From the NCBI RefSeq assembly GCF_000614125.1, contig NZ_BAKJ01000001.1, forward strand, positions 124,001 to 188,000: a DNA stretch of 64,000 nucleotides, given 5' to 3'. The DNA is from Bacteroides rodentium JCM 16496. Lineage in GTDB: Bacteria; Bacteroidota; Bacteroidia; Bacteroidales; Bacteroidaceae. Made by a program: the position numbers and the translations under genes. The notes beneath the pieces are model-generated. The model made no database searches. It was not told the DNA's origin and saw only the letters and a list, made by a program, of their open reading frames with translations. Of the stretch, positions 58,868 through 64,000 are shown piece after piece (position 1 is the first letter of the stretch; each line of letters begins with the position of its first letter).

Positions 58868-60198
58868 TTACTTGCTGACTGTTGAGAACCCCAACTCCTT
58901 CAGCCCTTTCTGCACATCCGGATGACTCATGAAGAGCTTCCACAGCAGCCCCGACCGGTAATTTTCAATCATGACGGCTATCGGGCCCTGGTCAATGGCG
59001 AGGTAACGTTGCGGATACCAGTTGTCCGTTTCGCTGAAAGCATCGTAGAAGCCATAGGGGCCGAAGACCTTATCTCCCATCTCGTAGAGGTGGCGCATCA
59101 CTTGCAACGACTGTTCCGGGGTATAGACGATGGATGACAAGGCGGCGGTTGGAGAGATGACTCCCTGGTCGTCGCGCTCGTTGGGAGCGTGGGCGGCATA
59201 TCCGTTGACGGAGTAGCTGGCTGTCAGCCCCCAGCAGTCGGGCCCGAAGCCTTTGTAGTGCTTGGGGTTGCGGACACAGTAGGCACGGTTCACGAGCGTC
59301 AGGTTACGCATCTCGTCGAAGTAGTTGGCGCAGTATTCATCCTTCAGCGGTGGGGTCGAGGCCGAGGAACGAGTATTGCGCCCAGAAGAGCGGTCCGGCT
59401 TCTGTGCCTTGATAGCGCAGATGCAACTCGATATTCTCCACTTTATGGGGGGCTACAATGGCCCCGTTCTGCGCCCATCCCTCGTGATAGACTGTTGCAG
59501 GCACGCCGTGGGTAGGCGAGGCGGCGGCAAGGATATACATGATGAGGCATTCGTTGTAACCGTGTACGGGAAAGTTCATTTCCCAACCGTATTCCGGACT
59601 CCAGTGCCAATAGAGCACGTTCTGGCCGTTCTGGCGGTAGAAGTTCCAGTCCACTTCGCGCCACAGCTTGTCGATGCGGGCGGCGAGGGCTTGCTCTTGT
59701 TCACTTCCGTTTACATAGTACTGGTGGACAGAGAGCAGCGCCTGCATGATGAAGGCTGTTTCCACCAGGTCGCCGCCATTGTCTTTCCGCCCGAAGGTTT
59801 CACCTTGCCCGTATCGCCATACCACCAGTGCGGGTAGGCACCGTGGAAACGGTCGGCGGTTTCGAGGAAGGAGACGATTTTCTCCATCCGTTCCAGCCCT
59901 TCCTGGCGGGTGACATAGCCGCGGTCTATACCGGCAAGTATGGCCATGATGCCGAAGCCGCTTCCGCCGGACGTGATTACGTTCCGGTCGTTCTCCGGAT
60001 AGACACCGTCCATGTGGATGCGTTCGCGTGCCAGTCCGCTGTTGGGCTCGGCACCTTCCCAGAAGTAGTTGAAGGTGCGGCGCTGCACGGTGTCCATCAG
60101 GCATCGTCACTCAGCCGGTCTTCTTTGGCGGCGGGGCTTTTGCATTGCGTGAAACCGAGCAACAGCAGGAACAATAATAAACTGTATTGTATTTTCAT
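58868..60198 (-). CDS. GH144-type glycoamylase-fold enzyme, probable beta-1,2-glucanase (three frame breaks)
   Basis: About 444 residues after correction. It has a signal with a lipoprotein-like Cys (LLLLGFTQCKS). The body is the (alpha/alpha)6 'glycoamylase' family: 'FNYFWEGAEPNSGLARERIH', 'SGGSGFGIMAILAGIDRGYV', 'HWSPEYGWEMNFPVHGYNEC' and 'YGFYDAFSETDNWYPQRYLA'. Frame breaks near 60100 (GCCTGATGG for GCCCTGATGG), 59797 (AAACCTTC lacks one base) and 59349 (ACCGCTGAAG lacks two, probably ACCCCGCTG). GH144 members cut beta-1,2-glucan, and the GH3 gene 25 bases upstream fits that. Confidence 0.85.
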
Positions 60199-60223
60199 GT
60201 CTGAATATGTTTTCTTATTCCTT

Positions 60224-62565
60224 TTACTTGAGTGTCAATTTAGCCGTTTTCGTAGCCTGGCTGCTGCCACCTATCATCACATCGAACTCTCCCGGTTCGG
60301 CCACGTGGTTGAGGTCGTAGTCGTAGAAGCGGAGCAGCTCGGGGGTAATCTTGAAGGATACGGTCTTGCTTTCGCCCGCTTTCAGGAACACCTTTTCGAA
60401 GCCCTTCAGTTCGCGTACGGGGCGGGTGATGCTGCCTACGAGGTCGCGGATATAGAGCTGCACGACTTCTGCACCGTCGCGCTTGCCGGTATTGGTCACG
60501 GTGACTACGGCAGTGGCGGAGCCGTCTTGCCCCATGACCGGGGTACTGAGGGCGATGTCGCTGTACTGGAAAGTGGTGTATGAGAGGCCGTATCCGAAGG
60601 GATACAGCGGTTCATTGTCCACATCCAGATAATTGGAGCGGAACTTCTCGAACCAATTGCCGGCAGCCAGCGGTCGTCCGGTATTCTTATGGTTGTAGAA
60701 CAAGGGTATCTGCCCCACGTTCTTCGGGAAGGTCATGGTCAGCTTACCGCTTGGATTCACGTCGCCGAACAGCACGTCGCCAATGGCATAGGCCGCTTCG
60801 CTGCCACCGAACCATACGTTCAAGATGGCGGGTACGTGTTCCTGCTCCCAGGTGAGCGTCAGCGGGCGGCCGGTGAAGAGGGTCAGCACAACGGGCTTGC
60901 CGGTCTTCAGCAAGGCCTCCAGCAGGGTGCGTTGCACGTCGGGGATGCCGAGGTCGGTACGGCTCGAACTTTCACCGCTCATTTCGGACGATTCGCCCAG
61001 GGCGGCTACAATCACGTCGGCACCGGAGGCCACCTTCAAAGCTTCGTCCAGCAGTTCCTTATCCGTACGGTTGTCCCGGCCCAGCGACCGGCCGAACAGG
61101 GTGGCGCGTTCCTCGTAGGCTGCATCACCGATGAGGTTGCTGCCTTTGGCATAGGTGATGTTCACCCGGCCGGCTGTCATCTCTTTCAATCCTTCGTACA
61201 GAGAGGGATAGTCGTCCAGGCGTGCGGCAACACTCCAGGTACCGGGCATGTTGCTGCGGGTATTGCCCAGGGGGCCGATGACGGCGACGGTGCCTTGCTT
61301 CTCCAAGGGAAGCAGAGCTCTCCCCCGGCCCCTCCCCCGTAGGGAAGGGGGGCTGCGCTACCGTTCTTCAGCAGCACAAAGCTTTCGGTGGCAATCCGGC
61401 GGGCGGCGGCGCGGTGCTCGCGGGTGAAGATGTCGCGTGCGGGACGGCTGAGGTCGCAGTATTTGTAAGGGTCATCGAACAGCCCTAACTTGTATTTCGC
61501 TTCAAGGATGCGGCGGCAGGCTGCATCCAGCGTCTTCATGGTTATTTTGCCTTCGGTGAGCGACTTTTTCAACGTGCCCACGAAACCTTCGCTCACCATA
61601 TCCATGTCCACACCGGCGTTGAGCGCACGGGCAGAAACGGTCTGCAGATTGCCGATGCCGTGCTCCACCATTTCGGAGATACCGGTAAAGTCGGTCACCA
61701 CAAAACCGTTGAAGCCCCATTGCTTGCGCAGCACGTCTGTCATCAGCCAGCGGTTGGCGGTGGCGGGCACGCCGTCCACTTCGTTGAAGGAGGCCATCAC
61801 ACTGCCCACTCCGGCGCGGACGGCTGCTTCATAGGGGTACATGTATTCGTTGAACATGCGGTTGCGGCTCATGTCTACCGTGTTGTAGTCGCGTCCGGCT
61901 TCTCCGGCACCGTACAGTGCGAAGTGCTTGACGCATGCCATGATTTCGTCGTTCCGTTTCAGTTGGTCGTTCAGGTCTTTTCCCTGATACCCCAACACCA
62001 TGGCGCGGGCGATGGCGCCTCCGAGGAACGGGTCTTCGCCCGACCCCTCGGATACACGTCCCCAGCGTGGGTCACGGCTGATGTCTACCATCGGACTGAA
62101 TGTCCATGAGATGCCGTCGGCACTGGCTTCTGTAGCGGCTATGCGGGCAGACTGCTCGATGGCTGCCATATCCCACGTGCAGGAGAGGCCGAGGGGGATG
62201 GGGAAGATGGTCTCATAGCCATGTATCACATCCATGCCGAACAGCAGGGGGATGCCCAGGCGGGAGTTTTCTACGGCCAGTTTCTGTACGTCGCGTATCT
62301 TGGCCACTCCTTTCAGATTGAAAAGCCCTCCCACAAGCCCCTGCTCAATCTTCTTGGCCACGTCGCTGCTCTTTGCCTGACCGGTGGTAATCTCTCCGGT
62401 CACGGGCAGGTTGAGCTGGCCGATTTTCTCTTCCACAGTCATCCGGCGCATCAGTGCGTCGATGAATCGGTCCATGTCCTGCGGAGACTTCTGCGCCTGC
62501 ACGGTGGAGGCGCCCATCAAGGCAGCTGCGAGCAGCAGGCTTGTTCTCTTGAAAAATTTCTTCAT
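60224..62565 (-). CDS. Glycoside hydrolase family 3 beta-glucosidase (frame break near 61325)
   Basis: About 780 residues after correction. It has a signal peptide (SLLLAAALMGASTVQAQ). The barrel domain has CVKHFALYG and the nucleophile Asp in 'NGFVVTDFTGISEMV'. The second domain has 'VIVAALGESSEMSGESSSR' with the likely acid/base Glu. A fibronectin-like domain ends the protein. The frame breaks inside a GC-rich repeat (61317-61355). One added G gives LLKNGSAAPLPYGGGAGGRA, then LLPLEKQGTVAVIGPLG, so the repeat is read through as an extra loop of about 13 residues. It is probably a beta-1,2-glucosidase, by GH144 context. Confidence 0.88.
61317..61355. repeat. GC-rich repeat unit inside the GH3 gene
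   Basis: On the minus strand CCCCCCTTCCCTACGGGGGA, then GGGGCCGGGGGAGAG, is close to the arms of elements B and C (14276-14434, 15540-15748). Here it is a single arm within coding sequence between the barrel and second domain of GH3. Its translation, PLPYGGGAGG, has no counterpart in the usual family sequence at this point. Confidence 0.75.
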
Positions 62566-62642
62566 ATTTATATAGGTTTTACTGTTATAAAAATATTACA
62601 ACAACTGTTCTCTTCATAATCTCCAGTCTCGACGGTGGTATC

Positions 62643-62730
62643 CTCTGTCGTTATGTAAGGCTGTCTCTGTCGTTATATGAGGCTGCCTCTGTCGTTATGT
62701 GAGGATGGCACAGTCGTTATCTTTGAATAC
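62643..62730. repeat. 22-bp tandem repeat array between susD and GH3
   Basis: GTCG starts at 62647, 62669, 62691 and 62713, exactly 22 bases apart. Units read CTCTGTCGTTAT(G/A)T(A/G)(A/T)GG-type sequence with few changes. In the susD-GH3 transcript it would lie in the untranslated spacer. The rest of 62566-62862 holds nothing else I recognise. Confidence 0.9.
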
Positions 62731-62862
62731 CCCGCCGAAAGATGCTTCTGGCGGGGATTTTTGGCATCCGGACAGACAAGGAAGCTTGTTCGCGCATTTT
62801 TGCCCATCGATGATAAAACTTTACGCAGACCGGTATGCTCGATGCTTTCTGCACAATGGTTG

Positions 62863-64000
62863 TCAATAGTCGGGGTTCTGTACCAGTACTCCGTTCGATT
62901 TGTCTATCTCTGTCTGGGGCAGAGGCAGCAGCGCATTCTTGTCCTGATAATTCTTTCCGGCAGCTTGCAGCACTTCTTTGGCAATGCCCCAGCGCACGAG
63001 GTCGTAGAAGCGGTCGGGCTCCAGTGCCAGTTCTACGCGGCGTTCGTGGCGAATGGCGTCACGCAGCACAGACTGGCTGGCAGATTCTACCTTCGGAAGC
63101 ACGTCTGCCAGTGTGCCGCGGGCATGGGCGCGTACTTGTTCCAGATACCCGGCGGCTTCGCCCGTCAACCCTTTCTCGTTGGCGGCTTCGGCAGCCATCA
63201 GCAGCACGTCCGGATAGCGGATGAGGCGGATATTTACCCAGAAGCCCATGCGGGTGTACTTGCGGCGCAGTGTCGGGTCCGTGTAGGCCTTCTTGTTGAA
63301 GTAGGCACCCATGGCGGTGGATACGGGTGACTCGCCATAAGGCTGGTTGGTATTCTCCGGTGTGATGGGCTCGTCCGTGCTGTGGCGGAAGTAGAGCAGT
63401 GTGGCGTCCCGGCGCGGGTCGCCCGGCTCAAAGGCCTTGCCCATCAGTGAGGTGGCCATGTGCCAGCCCCATCCCAGGTCCCACTCGCCGGCTCCGCGTA
63501 CCCCTTGCACCTGGCAGAACTGGCTGCCGATGCTGGCGTCCTCTTTCATGGCGTCGGTGGCTTCACATTGCAGTTCGAAGATGCTCTCGCCGCAGTTTTC
63601 CCCTTCTACGGTGAAGACTTTGTCGACCGGTGTATTCAGGTTGTAGATGCCCGACTTTATCACTTCGGTGGAGGCTGTGTACATATTGTCCCAATCGTTC
63701 CGCATCATATAGGTGCGTGCGTGCAGGGAGCGTGCGGCGCCCCAGGTCAGCCGTCCCGTATAGTCGCTGTCCCACCGCAGGGGCAGGCATTCTTCGGCTT
63801 CGGTCAGGTCTTTGTCAATCTGCTCGTATATCTTTTCCGCCGTGGACTTGGGCACGTTGGCATCGGAGGCTTCCACTACCTTGATGGTGACCAGCGGCAC
63901 TTCGCCAAAGGCGCGTACCAGGTTGAAGTAGCACCAGGCACGGAAGAAGAGCGCTTCGCCACGGTTGCGGATGGCTTCGGTGTCGTCCTTGTGTCCGCTC
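62863..64000 (-). CDS. SusD/RagB-like lipoprotein, C-terminal part (runs off the right edge)
   Basis: The visible 379 residues hold the SusD scaffold: 'RGEALFFRAWCYFNLVRAFG' near the edge, 'LTWGAARSLHARTYMMRNDW' and, toward the end, 'HERRVELALEPDRFYDLVRW'. The frame is open to base 64000, so the signal peptide and N-terminal region lie outside. It heads the visible part of the susD-GH3-GH144 operon. A susC partner would be expected further right. Confidence 0.92.
   Translation of the reverse strand, partial: SGHKDDTEAIRNRGEALFFRAWCYFNLVRAFGEVPLVTIKVVEASDANVPKSTAEKIYEQIDKDLTEAEECLPLRWDSDYTGRLTWGAARSLHARTYMMRNDWDNMYTASTEVIKSGIYNLNTPVDKVFTVEGENCGESIFELQCEATDAMKEDASIGSQFCQVQGVRGAGEWDLGWGWHMATSLMGKAFEPGDPRRDATLLYFRHSTDEPITPENTNQPYGESPVSTAMGAYFNKKAYTDPTLRRKYTRMGFWVNIRLIRYPDVLLMAAEAANEKGLTGEAAGYLEQVRAHARGTLADVLPKVESASQSVLRDAIRHERRVELALEPDRFYDLVRWGIAKEVLQAAGKNYQDKNALLPLPQTEIDKSNGVLVQNPDY

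Noticed and set aside
60224..61306. A separate gene for the GH3 C-terminal half starting at 61306
   Set aside because: Its only start would be a TTG in the middle of a conserved GH3 segment (LLPLEKQGTV), and the two halves join exactly with one added base.

Overview
The window is chromosomal DNA from a Bacteroides species. The gene content is typical of the genus: SusC/SusD pairs, TonB-dependent receptors, DUF3109, DUF4292 and DUF4010 proteins, and a glycine-lipid acyltransferase pair. Many genes are also preceded by the Bacteroidetes -7 box (TAnnTTTG). The species cannot be named from sequence alone.

Layout. 1-4.8 kb holds a partial TPR protein, rnhB, a CorA-type transporter, gpmI and a DUF3109 protein. 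4.8-8.4 kb holds gyrB, rpsT, tRNA-Glu and recO. 8.7-25.5 kb is the division and cell wall (dcw) cluster, all on the minus strand in the order mraZ-rsmH-ftsL-ftsI-murE-mraY-murD-ftsW-murG-murC-ftsQ-ftsA-ftsZ-yqeY, with no murF. 26-27.4 kb holds two tandem, near-identical ECF sigma factor genes. 27.5-36.3 kb holds the putative glycine-lipid genes glsA/glsB, divergent dgt and dut, a TPR protein, a DUF4292 lipoprotein, an EnvC-like LytM protein and an M20 deacylase. 36.5-41.4 kb holds an acyl-CoA ligase and an M16 peptidase. 42.0-52.7 kb is a polysaccharide utilisation locus (SusC, SusD, GH9, an HGSNAT-like membrane acetyltransferase, a GH10-like hydrolase and a CBM9-like protein). 52.8-58.7 kb holds prfB, a 44-residue membrane protein, a CYTH protein, a DUF4010 membrane protein and a lone TonB-dependent receptor. 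58.9-64 kb is part of a second locus (SusD, GH3, GH144) that looks built for beta-1,2-glucan.

Two things stand out. First, 17 genes, many of them essential (gyrB, rpsT, ftsQ, murC, murG, ftsW, mraY, rsmH), carry small frame breaks. Each is repaired by adding one or two bases, usually to a short G or C run. I count 21 such sites and read them as base-calling errors, so I annotate each affected gene over its full span. Second, the intergenic regions are rich in structured repeats. There are three arrays with an exact 22-bp period and unrelated sequences, an 11-bp array, MITE-like elements with GC-rich inverted ends that supply start codons and C-termini of murC and murG, AT-rich inverted repeats at several dcw junctions, and a family of long palindromes with a CGGATTACACGGATT-like core. 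One GC-rich unit lies inside the GH3 coding sequence.

No CRISPR array, prophage, insertion sequence or rRNA was seen.
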